Assembly: GCF_036013975.1 (NCBI RefSeq)
Contig: NZ_CP107904.1
Location: 5,543,001 to 5,607,000 of the forward strand
From: Kitasatospora sp. NBC_00458
Lineage (GTDB): Bacteria; Actinomycetota; Actinomycetes; Streptomycetales; Streptomycetaceae
Reading direction: 5' to 3'
DNA: 64,000 nucleotides
In this document: piece by piece, positions 41,875 through 49,904 of the stretch
Position numbering within the stretch: position 1 is the stretch's first letter
Layout: each line of letters starts with the position of its first letter
Made by a program: the position numbers and the translations under genes
Notes under the pieces: generated by a model
The model's input: only the letters and a program-made list of their open reading frames with translations
Told to the model about the DNA's origin: nothing
Database searches by the model: none

Positions 41875-43617
41875 ATGACCACCCCGATAGAGGCGACCCC
41901 CGCGTCGGCGAACGTGCCGCCGGAACCGGGCCACCCGCCGAAGCCCCCGTTCCCGCCCGTTCCGGCCGTACCGCCCGCGCCCGCCGTACCGCCCGCGCCC
42001 GCCGTACCGCCCGCGCCGGCGGCACCGCCGCCGCACCCGGTGCCGCCGCCCGCCGCCGCGCCGGACGCCGACGAGCGCGCCCCGCGGTGGCGCGCCACCG
42101 CGGGTCTCGTCCTGCCGCCGGTGCTGCTCACCCTGCTGCTCTGCCTCTACGGCATCGGCGACCGCCAGCTCTGGCGCGACGAGCACGCCTCCTGGTGGGC
42201 GACCACCCTGTCCTGGTCCGACCTCGCCTCCCTTCTCGGGAACATGGACCTGGTGCTGGCCCCCTACTACCTGCTGCTGAACCTCTGGGTCACGGTGGCA
42301 GGGGACTCCGAGACCGCGCTGCGGCTGCCCTCGGCGTTCGCCATGGCCGCCGCCGCCGGCTGCGTGGCCCTGCTCGGCCGTCGGCTGCTCTCGCCGTGGG
42401 CCGGGCTGCTCGGCGGCCTGCTGTTCGCCGTCTGCCCGGCGATCACCTGGTACGGCCAGGACGCCCGGCCGTACGCCTTCGCCGTGCTCTCGGCCGTCGG
42501 CAGCACCCTGCTGCTCGTCCGGCTCGTCCAGGACCCGCCGGCGGCGGTGCCGCCCGCGCCGCGCGCCGTCGTGACCGCCTGGGTCGGCTACGGGCTGACC
42601 GTGGTCGCCATGGGGCTGACCCACGTGGTGACGCTGATGGTGCTGCCCGCCCATCTGCTGCTGGTCGCCCGCGAGTTCCGGCGCGTTCGGACGGCGCCGG
42701 ACGACGGCGGGACCGGCTGGGTGCTGTTCGGCCGGTGGGCGCTCGCCTCGGCCGGGGCGGTGCTGCTGCTGAGCCCGCTGCTGCTGCTCGGCGCCGGGCA
42801 GAGCGGCCAGATCGCCTGGAACGAGCGCGACTGGGACGATCTGGGCGCGCTCGTCCCGGACCTCGCCGGGTCCGACGCGCTCGGCTGGACCCTGCTGGCC
42901 CTGGGCGTGCTGGGCGCGGTCGGCCTGCTGGTGCTGCGCCAGCAGGCCGGTCTGCTGATCTGCTGGGCGCTGGCTCCGGTGCTGCTGACCCTGGTGACCG
43001 CGCACTGGCTGCACCTGTTCCTGGCCCGCTACCTGCTCTTCACGGTGCCCGCCTGGACCCTGCTGGGCGCCGGGGCGGTCGGCCGGCTGCCGGGCCTGGT
43101 CGCCCGGTTCACCGCCTCGCGGACCCCGCCGCGATGGGTGGTCGGACCGGCCCCGCTGGTCGCGGCGGTCGCGCTGGCCGCCGCCCTCGCCTGGCCCGCC
43201 CAGGCGTCGGTACGGGACGACCTGCCCGGTGAGGCGGATGCCCGGGCCGCCGCCCGGCTGATCGCTGCGGGGCTGCGCCCGGGGGACGGCGTGGTCTACG
43301 AGCCGGGCAGCTCGATGCGCCGGGCCCTGGCCTACGAGCTGCGCGGCCGCCCGGCGCCCGCGGACAGCCTGCTGCGGGTGTCCCCGGAACGCGCCGGCAG
43401 CTTCGGCGCGCTGGAGTGCGAGGAACCCGCCCGCTGCCTGGCCGGCACGCAGCGCGTCTGGCTGCTGGTGGCGGGCGGCGACCGTCGGCCGTTCGGCGCG
43501 CTCCCGGACAAGGTGGCCAAGGAGCTGAACGCGTTCCGCCCGGTGCGCACCGAGACCGTGCCGCACCTGCGGGTGGTGCTGCTGGAGCGCAAGGTCGGCA
43601 AGCCCGGCAAGGGCTGA
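41875..43617 (+). CDS. Second GT-C membrane glycosyltransferase (family 39-like)
   Basis: 580 aa. A Pro/Ala-rich N-terminus (about 55 residues, with three 18-bp coding repeats for PPAPAV at 41965-42018) is followed by about ten helices. The catalytic loop RQLWRDEHASWWATT after helix 1 carries the acidic pair of GT39/ArnT-like enzymes, and ITWYGQDARPYAFAVL is the second family motif. The C-terminal 120 residues are extracytoplasmic with CEEPARC, a possible disulfide. Starts 2 bp after the previous stop; last gene of the glycan cluster. Confidence 0.83.
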   Translation: MTTPIEATPASANVPPEPGHPPKPPFPPVPAVPPAPAVPPAPAVPPAPAAPPPHPVPPPAAAPDADERAPRWRATAGLVLPPVLLTLLLCLYGIGDRQLWRDEHASWWATTLSWSDLASLLGNMDLVLAPYYLLLNLWVTVAGDSETALRLPSAFAMAAAAGCVALLGRRLLSPWAGLLGGLLFAVCPAITWYGQDARPYAFAVLSAVGSTLLLVRLVQDPPAAVPPAPRAVVTAWVGYGLTVVAMGLTHVVTLMVLPAHLLLVAREFRRVRTAPDDGGTGWVLFGRWALASAGAVLLLSPLLLLGAGQSGQIAWNERDWDDLGALVPDLAGSDALGWTLLALGVLGAVGLLVLRQQAGLLICWALAPVLLTLVTAHWLHLFLARYLLFTVPAWTLLGAGAVGRLPGLVARFTASRTPPRWVVGPAPLVAAVALAAALAWPAQASVRDDLPGEADARAAARLIAAGLRPGDGVVYEPGSSMRRALAYELRGRPAPADSLLRVSPERAGSFGALECEEPARCLAGTQRVWLLVAGGDRRPFGALPDKVAKELNAFRPVRTETVPHLRVVLLERKVGKPGKG

Positions 43618-43645
43618 CCGGTCGGCCTCGCCGGCGGCCGGCCGG

Positions 43646-44140
43646 TCAGAACGCCAGGCTGTACACCATCAGGTCGACGCCCGGGTACGGCGACCAGTCG
43701 CGGTCGGGCGAGCGGCGGAAGCCGACCCGCTGGTAGATGCGGTGGGCGGCGGTCATCTCCGGGCGGGTGGAGAACGCCATCCCGGCCAGGCCGAGCTCGC
43801 GGCTGCGGGCGAGCGCGGCGCGGACCAGGGCCTCGCCGACGCCCCGCCCGCGGGCGGCCGCCGAGGTGGCGAGCATCCGGATCTCGCCCTCCTCGGGGGT
43901 GGCGATGTCGGCCCACCCGGTGCCGCCGACCGCGAAGGTCACGCAGCCGAGGACCCGTCCTTCGGCCGCGTCGACCGCGACGAGGAGTTCGGCCTCCCGG
44001 GCCCGGCGGGCGGCGTCGCGCAGGAGGTGGACGTAGTCGCTCTCGGGCGAGGTGTGGCCGTCGCCGACGAAGGCCTCGACGGTGATGCGGCCGGCGTCCT
44101 CAAGCTCCTCGGCGCGGGCCGGGCGGATGGCGATGTCCAT
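43646..44140 (-). CDS. GNAT-family N-acetyltransferase
   Basis: 164 aa. Acetyl-CoA binding motif A is visible as IRMLATSAAARGRGVGEALVRAAL (R/Q-x-x-G-x-G/A as RGRGVG), with motif B in FSTRPEMTAAHRIYQRVGFRR. Substrate unknown. ATG start at 44140. It converges with the glycan cluster and its 5' end overlaps a doubtful small membrane-protein frame. Confidence 0.88.
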   Translation of the reverse strand: MDIAIRPARAEELEDAGRITVEAFVGDGHTSPESDYVHLLRDAARRAREAELLVAVDAAEGRVLGCVTFAVGGTGWADIATPEEGEIRMLATSAAARGRGVGEALVRAALARSRELGLAGMAFSTRPEMTAAHRIYQRVGFRRSPDRDWSPYPGVDLMVYSLAF

Positions 44141-44475
44141 CCGGTCAGTGTGCCGGACCCGTCGTCGGGGCGGGCCGCCGGGTCGGCCGTGGACGGACCG
44201 GTGGTCCGCGCCGGTGCGGCGGCGGTGGCGCGGGAGGCGGTGGGGGAGGGGGCGGTGGCGGGGTCGGCGGAGGGACGGAGGGAGGCGGCGGGCATGGTGC
44301 CGTAGAGCCGGTCCGGCAGGGCGGGGTCGACGGGGTAGCCGCCCTGCCGGTGCCAGTTGTCGCGTCCGGTGGCGTCCTGCTGTGCCACCTCGCGTCCGAT
44401 GAGGGCGCCGAGCAGGCCGAATCCGCCGACGGCCCCGACCAGGGCCAGTGCGCTGGCGATCGTGTCGGAATCCAT
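43939..44475 (-). CDS. Possible small membrane protein overlapping the acetyltransferase
   Basis: 178-aa frame whose first 110 residues look coding (strong G/C at third positions, helix TIASALALVGAVGGFGLLGALI, then DNWHRQGGYPVDPALPDRLYG). The stop is only reached at 43939, so the last 67 residues overlap the acetyltransferase in another frame and look non-coding there. Either the genes truly overlap by 202 bp or a frameshift hides an earlier stop near 44150. GGGAG lies 14 nt before the ATG. Low confidence. Confidence 0.4.
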   Translation of the reverse strand: MDSDTIASALALVGAVGGFGLLGALIGREVAQQDATGRDNWHRQGGYPVDPALPDRLYGTMPAASLRPSADPATAPSPTASRATAAAPARTTGPSTADPAARPDDGSGTLTGWTSPSARPAPRSLRTPAASPSRPSSATATPRPRATTSTSCATPPAGPGRPNSSSRSTRPKDGSSAA

Positions 44476-44511
44476 GGCTTCACTCTGCTCCCGCCGCCGA
44501 ACGCCCACGAG

Positions 44512-44546
44512 TGGCAGGAATGCCTTAATGCATCGAAAAACTGCCA
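44512..44546. promoter_or_regulatory. Candidate operator of the GlxA-type regulator
   Basis: TGGCAG (44512-44517) and CTGCCA (44541-44546) form 6-bp arms around an AT-rich 23-nt core (TTAATGCATCGAAAAA) in the 93-bp gap before the divergent regulator gene. Spacing of about three helical turns fits a dimer or autoregulation. Confidence 0.45.
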
Positions 44547-44568
44547 GTGGTCGGCCTATCCTGGGGGC

Positions 44569-45531
44569 ATGCTCAACAACGTGGTCGCGGTGGTCCTCGA
44601 AGAACTCCACCCCTTCGAGCTCGGTGTCGCCTGCGAGGTCTTCGGACTGGACCGCAGCGAGGACGGCCTGCCCCGGTACGAGTTCGCGATCGCCGGCGCC
44701 CGCCCGGGCCTGCACCGCACGCACGCCGGCTTCTCCGTCGACGTCCCGCACGGCCCCGAGCGGCTCGCCGGGGCGGACCTGGTGGTGGTCACCGCGACCG
44801 GCGTCCGCGAGGAGTACCCGGCGCCCCTGGTGGACGCGGTCCGGGCGGCCGTCGAGGGCGGCGCCCGGGTGCTCTCCATCTGCAGCGGCGCCTTCGTGCT
44901 CGGCGCCGCCGGCCTGCTGGACGGCCGCCGCTCCACCACGCACTGGCGGCACGCGGCGGAGCTGGCCGAGCGCTTCCCGCTGACCACGGTCGAGCCGGAC
45001 GTCCTGTACGTGGACGACGACCCGGTGATCACCTCCGCCGGGACGGCGGCCGGCATCGACGCCTGCCTGCACCTGGTGCGCCGGCTGCAGGGCGCCGAGG
45101 TGGCCCGCGGGATCGCCCGCCGGATGGTGGTGGCCCCGCACCGGGAGGGCGGCCAGGCGCAGTTCGTGAACCGGCCGCTGCCGGAGCACGACGGGGACTC
45201 GCTGGCCCCGCTGCTCGACTGGATGCGCCACCACCTGGACCGGGAGTCGACCGTCGAGCAGCTGGCCGCCCGGGTGCACATGTCGCCGCGCACCTTCGCC
45301 CGCCGCTTCCAGCAGGAGACCGGCACCACCCCGCACCGCTGGCTGACCGGCCAGCGGCTGCTGCTCGCCCAGCGGTTGCTGGAGTCGACCGCCGAGCCGG
45401 TGGACGCGATCGCCGCCCGCTGCGGCTTCGGCAACGCGGCCACCCTGCGGCACCACTTCGGCCGCCGGCTCGGCACCACCCCGCTGGCGTACCGCCGCTG
45501 CTTCGCCGAGCCCGAGGCCGCCGCCGTCTGA
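44569..45531 (+). CDS. GlxA-family AraC-type transcriptional regulator
   Basis: 320 aa. The N-terminal 190 residues are a class-I glutamine-amidotransferase-like (DJ-1/PfpI) domain with the elbow cysteine in SICSGAFVLGAAGLLDGRRSTTHW; the C-terminal 110 residues carry two AraC helix-turn-helix motifs (STVEQLAARVHMSPRTFARRF and DAIAARCGFGNAATLRHHF). The ligand is unknown; GlxA-type regulators often control amine or amino-acid use. The gene faces the small membrane frame at 44475. ATG start with GGGGG upstream. Confidence 0.88.
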   Translation: MLNNVVAVVLEELHPFELGVACEVFGLDRSEDGLPRYEFAIAGARPGLHRTHAGFSVDVPHGPERLAGADLVVVTATGVREEYPAPLVDAVRAAVEGGARVLSICSGAFVLGAAGLLDGRRSTTHWRHAAELAERFPLTTVEPDVLYVDDDPVITSAGTAAGIDACLHLVRRLQGAEVARGIARRMVVAPHREGGQAQFVNRPLPEHDGDSLAPLLDWMRHHLDRESTVEQLAARVHMSPRTFARRFQQETGTTPHRWLTGQRLLLAQRLLESTAEPVDAIAARCGFGNAATLRHHFGRRLGTTPLAYRRCFAEPEAAAV

Positions 45532-45621
45532 GCGGCCCGCCGTCCAGGCCGTCGGCGGTCCCGGCGGCCCCGGCGCGCGGCCCTGGCCGCCCCGGCACGG
45601 GGCCGCCAGGACCGCCCCGGG

Positions 45622-46389
45622 TCACCCCCCGTCGGCCAGGTGCCCGGTGTCGTTCCAGTGCGCGGGCCGCAGCCGGCCGTCCTCCGCCCGCCAGACGCTG
45701 GTGGAGCAGTTCCGCACCGGCTCCAGCGCCGTCAGCTGCGCCTCGGTGAGCCGGTCCAGCGCGTACCGCAGCATCAGCACGGTGCAGTCGTGGGCCACGA
45801 GCAGGACGGGCCGGCCGGCCTCCTCGGCACAGACGTCGCGCAGCACGCTGCGCACCCGCAGCGCCACGTCCGCCCAGGACTCGCCGCCGGGCGGCCGGTA
45901 GTACAGCTCGCCCATCTTGCGCCGCCGGGCCGCCTCCTCGGGGTGCTTGGCCTCGATGGCGGCCTTGGGCAGCATCTCCAGGACGCCGAGTTCGCGGTCG
46001 CGCAGCCGCTCGTCGTAGCGGACGGCGAGCGAGACCGGGACGGCGCCGAGCCCGGCGGCCTGGGCGATCGCGATCCGGGCGGTCTCGGCGGTGCGCACGT
46101 ACGGCGAGCACCAGACGCTGCGCGGGCGGTCGGCGCCGGGCAGGCCGGCCCACCAGCGGCCGAGGGCGTGGGCCTGCTGCTGACCGTGCAGGGAGAGCGG
46201 GATGTCCGCGTCCCGGCAGCTGATCGGCACGCTGAGCGCGCCGGCGGCCTCGGCGAGCTGGAACTCGACGTTGGCAGTGGACTCGCCGTGGCGGGTGGCG
46301 ATCAGGACGGACGGCAGCCGGGTGGCCGTCGCGTCGGGCGTCTGGGTGGAGGGGTGGTGACCGTTGAGCGTGGTGCCGAGTTCTGCCAT
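45622..46389 (-). CDS. Histidine phosphatase family protein
   Basis: 255 aa. Phosphoglycerate-mutase-like fold: the catalytic RHG motif is ATRHGESTANVEFQ, with SLHGQQQAHALGRWW, a second Arg in SPYVRTAETA and the second catalytic histidine in LLVAHDCTVLMLRYAL. Probably a small-molecule phosphatase; substrate unknown. The ATG at 46389 has GGGGAGC upstream; a longer frame from 46533 overlaps a terminator. Confidence 0.85.
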   Translation of the reverse strand: MAELGTTLNGHHPSTQTPDATATRLPSVLIATRHGESTANVEFQLAEAAGALSVPISCRDADIPLSLHGQQQAHALGRWWAGLPGADRPRSVWCSPYVRTAETARIAIAQAAGLGAVPVSLAVRYDERLRDRELGVLEMLPKAAIEAKHPEEAARRRKMGELYYRPPGGESWADVALRVRSVLRDVCAEEAGRPVLLVAHDCTVLMLRYALDRLTEAQLTALEPVRNCSTSVWRAEDGRLRPAHWNDTGHLADGG

Positions 46390-46486
46390 CGCCGCTGCTC
46401 CCCGTGGGTCGATCAGTTGCCGGCCGGTCCGGTCCGGTCTGGTTGCTGCCCTGTTGGTGCCCTGCCGGTGCGGCTGTTCATACATA

Positions 46487-46532
46487 TGATCGCGCCGCCC
46501 CTCCAGTGTTGACGGAGGAGACGGCGCGATCA
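46487..46532 (-). terminator. Terminator of the symporter operon
   Basis: 11-bp stem (46487-46497 with 46522-46532) with a partly paired interior (CCTCC/GGAGG), 21 nt beyond the symporter stop on the minus strand. Confidence 0.65.
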
Positions 46533-46552
46533 CAGGGCGCGCGTGGGGCGTA

Positions 46553-48166
46553 TCAGTGCGCCGCCACGGGCTCCGGCGCGTTCTTCGGCTCGTCGTCGCG
46601 GCCCTCGGCGCTGTAGTCGCCCGGGCGGGTCTCGTCCGGGCTCTCCGGCGCCCTGGTGGCCCGCAGCACCAGCGTGAGCACCACCGCGACCAGCAGGTTG
46701 AGCACGAAGGCGGTGAGCCCGATGTAGCCGATCTCCCCGATGACGGGGATCGGCGCCGAGTTCCCGCCGAAGTGCTTGGTGGCCGGGCTGGCGATCGTGT
46801 AGGCCTTCCAGGTGCCGTAGACCATGCCGGCCGCCCAGCCGGCCAGCAGCGCCCAGTGGTGGAACCAGCGGGTGAACAGGCCGCCGACGATGGCGATGAA
46901 GGTCTGCAGGATCCAGAGGCCGCCGAGCAGCTGCAGGTTGATCGCGGCCTGCTTGTCCATGCCGAGCACGAAGACCAGGGCGCCGACCTTGACCAGCAGC
47001 GAGACGAACTTGGCCACCCGGGTCTCGTCGGCGGGGGTGGCGGCGGGCTTCAGGTACTCCTTGTAGACGTTGCGGGTGAAGAGGTTGGCCGCCGCGATCG
47101 ACATGATGGCGGCGGGGACGAGCGCGCCGATCCCGATCGCCGCGAAGGCGACCCCGGTGAACCAGTCCGGGAACATGTCCTCGAACAGCTGCGGCACCGA
47201 CAGCTGGGTGTTGAACTTCTTGTCGCCCTTGCCGACCCCGGCCGCGACCGCCATGAACCCGAGCAGCGCGAGCAGCCCCAGCATCAGCGAGTAGGCGGGC
47301 ATGATCGCCATGTTCCGGCGGACCGTGTTGCGGGACTTGGAGGCCAGCACGCCGGTCACCGAGTGCGGGTACATGAACAGCGCCATCGCCGAGCCGAGCG
47401 CCAGCGTGGCGTACGTCCACTGCTTGTTCTCCGGCACGGTGAGCGAGCCGGCGGCCTTGGGGGCGCTGAACTTCTCGCCCACGGCGTCGAAGATGTGCCC
47501 GTAGCCGCCCAGCCGGATCGGGATGTAGATCACCGCGACGATGATCACGATGTAGATCAGGGTGTCCTTGACGAAGGCGATCAGGGCCGGCGCCCGCAGC
47601 CCGGAGGAGTAGGTGTACGCGGCCAGCACGCCGAAGGCGATGAACAGCGGCAGGTCCTTGACGAACCAGTTGGCGTTCTCGCCGCCGCCGACGCCCAGCA
47701 CGTCCAGCACCGCCTGGATGCCGACCAGCTGGAGCGCGATGTACGGCATGGTGGCCAGGATCCCGGTGAGCGCGACCACCAGGGAGAGCGGCTTGGAGCC
47801 GTACCGCCCGCGCACGAAGTCCGCCGGGGTGACATACCCGTGGACCCGGGAGACCGACCAGAGCCGGGGCAGGAAGAGGAAGACCAGCGGGTAGGCGATG
47901 ATCGTGTACGGCACCGCGAAGAAGCCGGCCGCGCCGGTCGCGTACACGGCCGCCGGGACGGCGACGAAGGTGTACGCGGTGTAGAGGTCGCCGCCGAGCA
48001 GGAACCAGGTGATCCAGGTCCCGAAGCTGCGCCCGCCGAGGCCCCACTCGTCGAGGTGCTGCGCGTCGTCGGCGCGGCGCCACCGGGAGGCGAGGAAGCC
48101 CATCACGGTGACCAGCGCGAAGAAGAGGACGAAGACCGCCAGCGCGGGAACGTTGACCCCGTTCAT
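46553..48166 (-). CDS. Sodium:solute symporter (monocarboxylate permease-type)
   Basis: 537 aa, thirteen or so helices, SSS family. WGLGGRSFGTWITWFLLGGDLYTAYTF and the core ALVPAAIMSIAAANLFTRNVYKEYL place it with acetate/pyruvate/lactate (MctC/MctP-like) permeases. The partner DUF3311 protein, which overlaps it by 4 nt, is the usual small subunit of these transporters. Substrate is an inference. ATG at 48166. Confidence 0.88.
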   Translation of the reverse strand: MNGVNVPALAVFVLFFALVTVMGFLASRWRRADDAQHLDEWGLGGRSFGTWITWFLLGGDLYTAYTFVAVPAAVYATGAAGFFAVPYTIIAYPLVFLFLPRLWSVSRVHGYVTPADFVRGRYGSKPLSLVVALTGILATMPYIALQLVGIQAVLDVLGVGGGENANWFVKDLPLFIAFGVLAAYTYSSGLRAPALIAFVKDTLIYIVIIVAVIYIPIRLGGYGHIFDAVGEKFSAPKAAGSLTVPENKQWTYATLALGSAMALFMYPHSVTGVLASKSRNTVRRNMAIMPAYSLMLGLLALLGFMAVAAGVGKGDKKFNTQLSVPQLFEDMFPDWFTGVAFAAIGIGALVPAAIMSIAAANLFTRNVYKEYLKPAATPADETRVAKFVSLLVKVGALVFVLGMDKQAAINLQLLGGLWILQTFIAIVGGLFTRWFHHWALLAGWAAGMVYGTWKAYTIASPATKHFGGNSAPIPVIGEIGYIGLTAFVLNLLVAVVLTLVLRATRAPESPDETRPGDYSAEGRDDEPKNAPEPVAAH

Positions 48167-48465
48167 CGGGCGCCACCCGCCTTCCGGACGGCCCGGCGGG
48201 CCTTCTCGTCCCGGTTGATCAGCAGGTACGCCGCGACCGTGAAGACGGCCGAGACCGGCACCCAGAGCAGCTGGTACCAGTAGAAGAAGGGCACCCCGCC
48301 GGCCTCGGGGTCGAGCTTGTCGTACGAGCCCACCCAGAGCATCGCGACGATCGGCACCAGCAGGGCGAGTCCGGCGAGGACCCGTTCCGGGGTGACCGCC
48401 GGGGCGGCCGCGGGACCGTCTGGCTCGGGCATGACAGGTTGGTCGGTATCGAGGTCTGACGACAT
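48163..48465 (-). CDS. DUF3311 small membrane partner of the symporter
   Basis: 100 aa. A 25-residue polar head, then two helices (about 29-48 and 64-83) with the family phrase PFFYWYQLLWVPVSA, and a basic tail. DUF3311 genes accompany SSS monocarboxylate permeases; here the ATGA overlap with the permease implies coupled translation. The upstream gap 48466-48708 holds its promoter region, with no clear operator. Confidence 0.85.
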   Translation of the reverse strand: MSSDLDTDQPVMPEPDGPAAAPAVTPERVLAGLALLVPIVAMLWVGSYDKLDPEAGGVPFFYWYQLLWVPVSAVFTVAAYLLINRDEKARRAVRKAGGAR

Positions 48466-48708
48466 GGTTCGGCTCCGCTTCGGAGGGTTTCACCTCGTCG
48501 GCGCCGCAACCCTGAGGGGCCGCACACCCCCCGCGAGTCCGCCGAGCAGCACCACTGGTGATCGACAGTCAGTACGGATGCGGAATCTAGAGCATCGAGT
48601 GATCCGTGTCACCGGATTCACCACAACTTCCCGCCATCCGGACGACGCGCGCGCCCGCCGGGAGGTGCGCGCGCCGGTCGGGCGCCCCGCGCGCCGGGAA
48701 ACGGAACG

Positions 48709-48743
48709 GGCACCGGCGTGTGCGGGGAGTGCACGCCGGTGCC
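48709..48743 (-). terminator. Terminator of dasR
   Basis: Perfect 12-bp stem (48709-48720 with 48732-48743), 11-nt loop, 25 nt beyond the dasR stop on the minus strand. Confidence 0.75.
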
Positions 48744-48767
48744 TGGAAGCACGGGGGAGGGGTGCGG

Positions 48768-49568
48768 CTACTCGGGCTGCCCCGGCCGCTTCAGGCGGGT
48801 GATGAACTTGTAGCGGTCGCCGCGGTAGATCGAGCGGACCCACTCCACCGGGTCGCCCTCGGCGTCGAAGGAGTGCCGGGAGAGCTGGAGCATCGGCAGG
48901 CCGAGGTCGGAGCCGAGCAGCCCGGCCTCGCGCGGGTCGGCGAGCGTGGTCTCGATGGTCTCCTCGGCCTCGGCCACGGTGACGCCGTACACCTCGCGCA
49001 GGGCCGTGTACAGCGAGTTGTGCTTGGCCAGGTTGCGCCGCAGCGCGGGGAAGCGCTTGGCGGAGAGGTGGGCGACCTCGATGGCCATCGGGTCGCCGTT
49101 GGCCAGCCGGAGGCGCTCGATCCGCAGCACCCGGCCGCCGGGCTTGATGTCCAGCAGCGGGGCCAGCCGGTCGTCGGCGGTGATGTAGCCGATCTCGATC
49201 AGCCGGGAGGTGGGCTCCAGGCCCTGGGCGCGCATGTCCTCCGTGTAGGAGGTGAGCTGGAGGGCCTGGGCGACCTTGGGCTTGGCCACGAAGGTGCCCT
49301 TGCCCTGGATGCGCTCCAGCCGCCCCTCGACGACCAGCTCCTGGAGGGCCTGCCGGACGGTGGTCCGCGAGGTGTCGAACTGGGCCGCCAGGGCCCGCTC
49401 GGGCGGTACCGGGGTGCCGGCGGGCTGGGTCTCGGTGAGCTGCAGCAGGTGCCGCTTGAGGCCGTAGTACTTGGGCACCCGTGCGGTCGGGTCCGCGCCG
49501 GCCTGCGCGGGGAGGTTCTTCACCTGGGGGTCGTTGACCTGGGCCGTGCTGCCCCCGTCGCTGCTCAT
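48768..49568 (-). CDS. dasR: DasR: GntR/HutC-family amino-sugar repressor
   Basis: 266 aa. N-terminal winged helix (PVPPERALAAQFDTSRTTVRQALQELV, GRLERIQGKGTFVAKPK) and a UTRA ligand domain (GRVLRIERLRLANGDPMAIEV, YTALREVYGVTVAEAEETIE). Near-identical phrasing to S. coelicolor DasR, the global regulator of chitin/GlcNAc use, development and antibiotics, whose DNA binding is relieved by glucosamine-6-phosphate. Compared with it the N-terminus has about 15 extra residues. Divergent from the dasA-type gene across two DasR boxes. Confidence 0.96.
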   Translation of the reverse strand: MSSDGGSTAQVNDPQVKNLPAQAGADPTARVPKYYGLKRHLLQLTETQPAGTPVPPERALAAQFDTSRTTVRQALQELVVEGRLERIQGKGTFVAKPKVAQALQLTSYTEDMRAQGLEPTSRLIEIGYITADDRLAPLLDIKPGGRVLRIERLRLANGDPMAIEVAHLSAKRFPALRRNLAKHNSLYTALREVYGVTVAEAEETIETTLADPREAGLLGSDLGLPMLQLSRHSFDAEGDPVEWVRSIYRGDRYKFITRLKRPGQPE

Positions 49569-49729
49569 CGGACCTGTCTCCCGCTTCTCGCGGGGCTTTT
49601 GGGGGCCCCGCCGCATCATTAACAACTCACATCGTTGCATGTATGGCTACGGAACGAATACCTCATCACGCGATGAACGATGTGCGGTGTCGGCTTGATA
49701 ACGGGTGGTCCTGATCGGTCGAACAGCCG

Positions 49730-49781
49730 TTGACAGGCCCATTGGTCTAGGCCAAGCTCCAGGCATCTGGTCTACACCACT
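49730..49781 (+). promoter_or_regulatory. dasA promoter with two DasR-responsive elements (dre)
   Basis: -35 TTGACA (49730-49735), then 7 nt, then dre 1 TGGTCTAGGCCA (49743-49754); CAAGCT at 49753-49758 is a plausible -10 at 17-nt spacing. dre 2 TGGTCTACACCA (49768-49779) follows. Both match the DasR consensus core TGGTCTAGACCA with one or two changes. DasR bound at dre 1 would occlude the promoter. The rest of the 336-bp gap carries the divergent dasR promoter and no gene. Confidence 0.9.
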
Positions 49782-49904
49782 AGGCCGGTCACTATGAATC
49801 CCCCCACCCGTTCGCTGGGGTCCGCGGCACCAATCCTCCCGCATTGTGTGGGTGCGCCGCAGCCACCCGACGGGGGTAACCCAGGCATCCCTCAGGAGGA
49901 TGGC

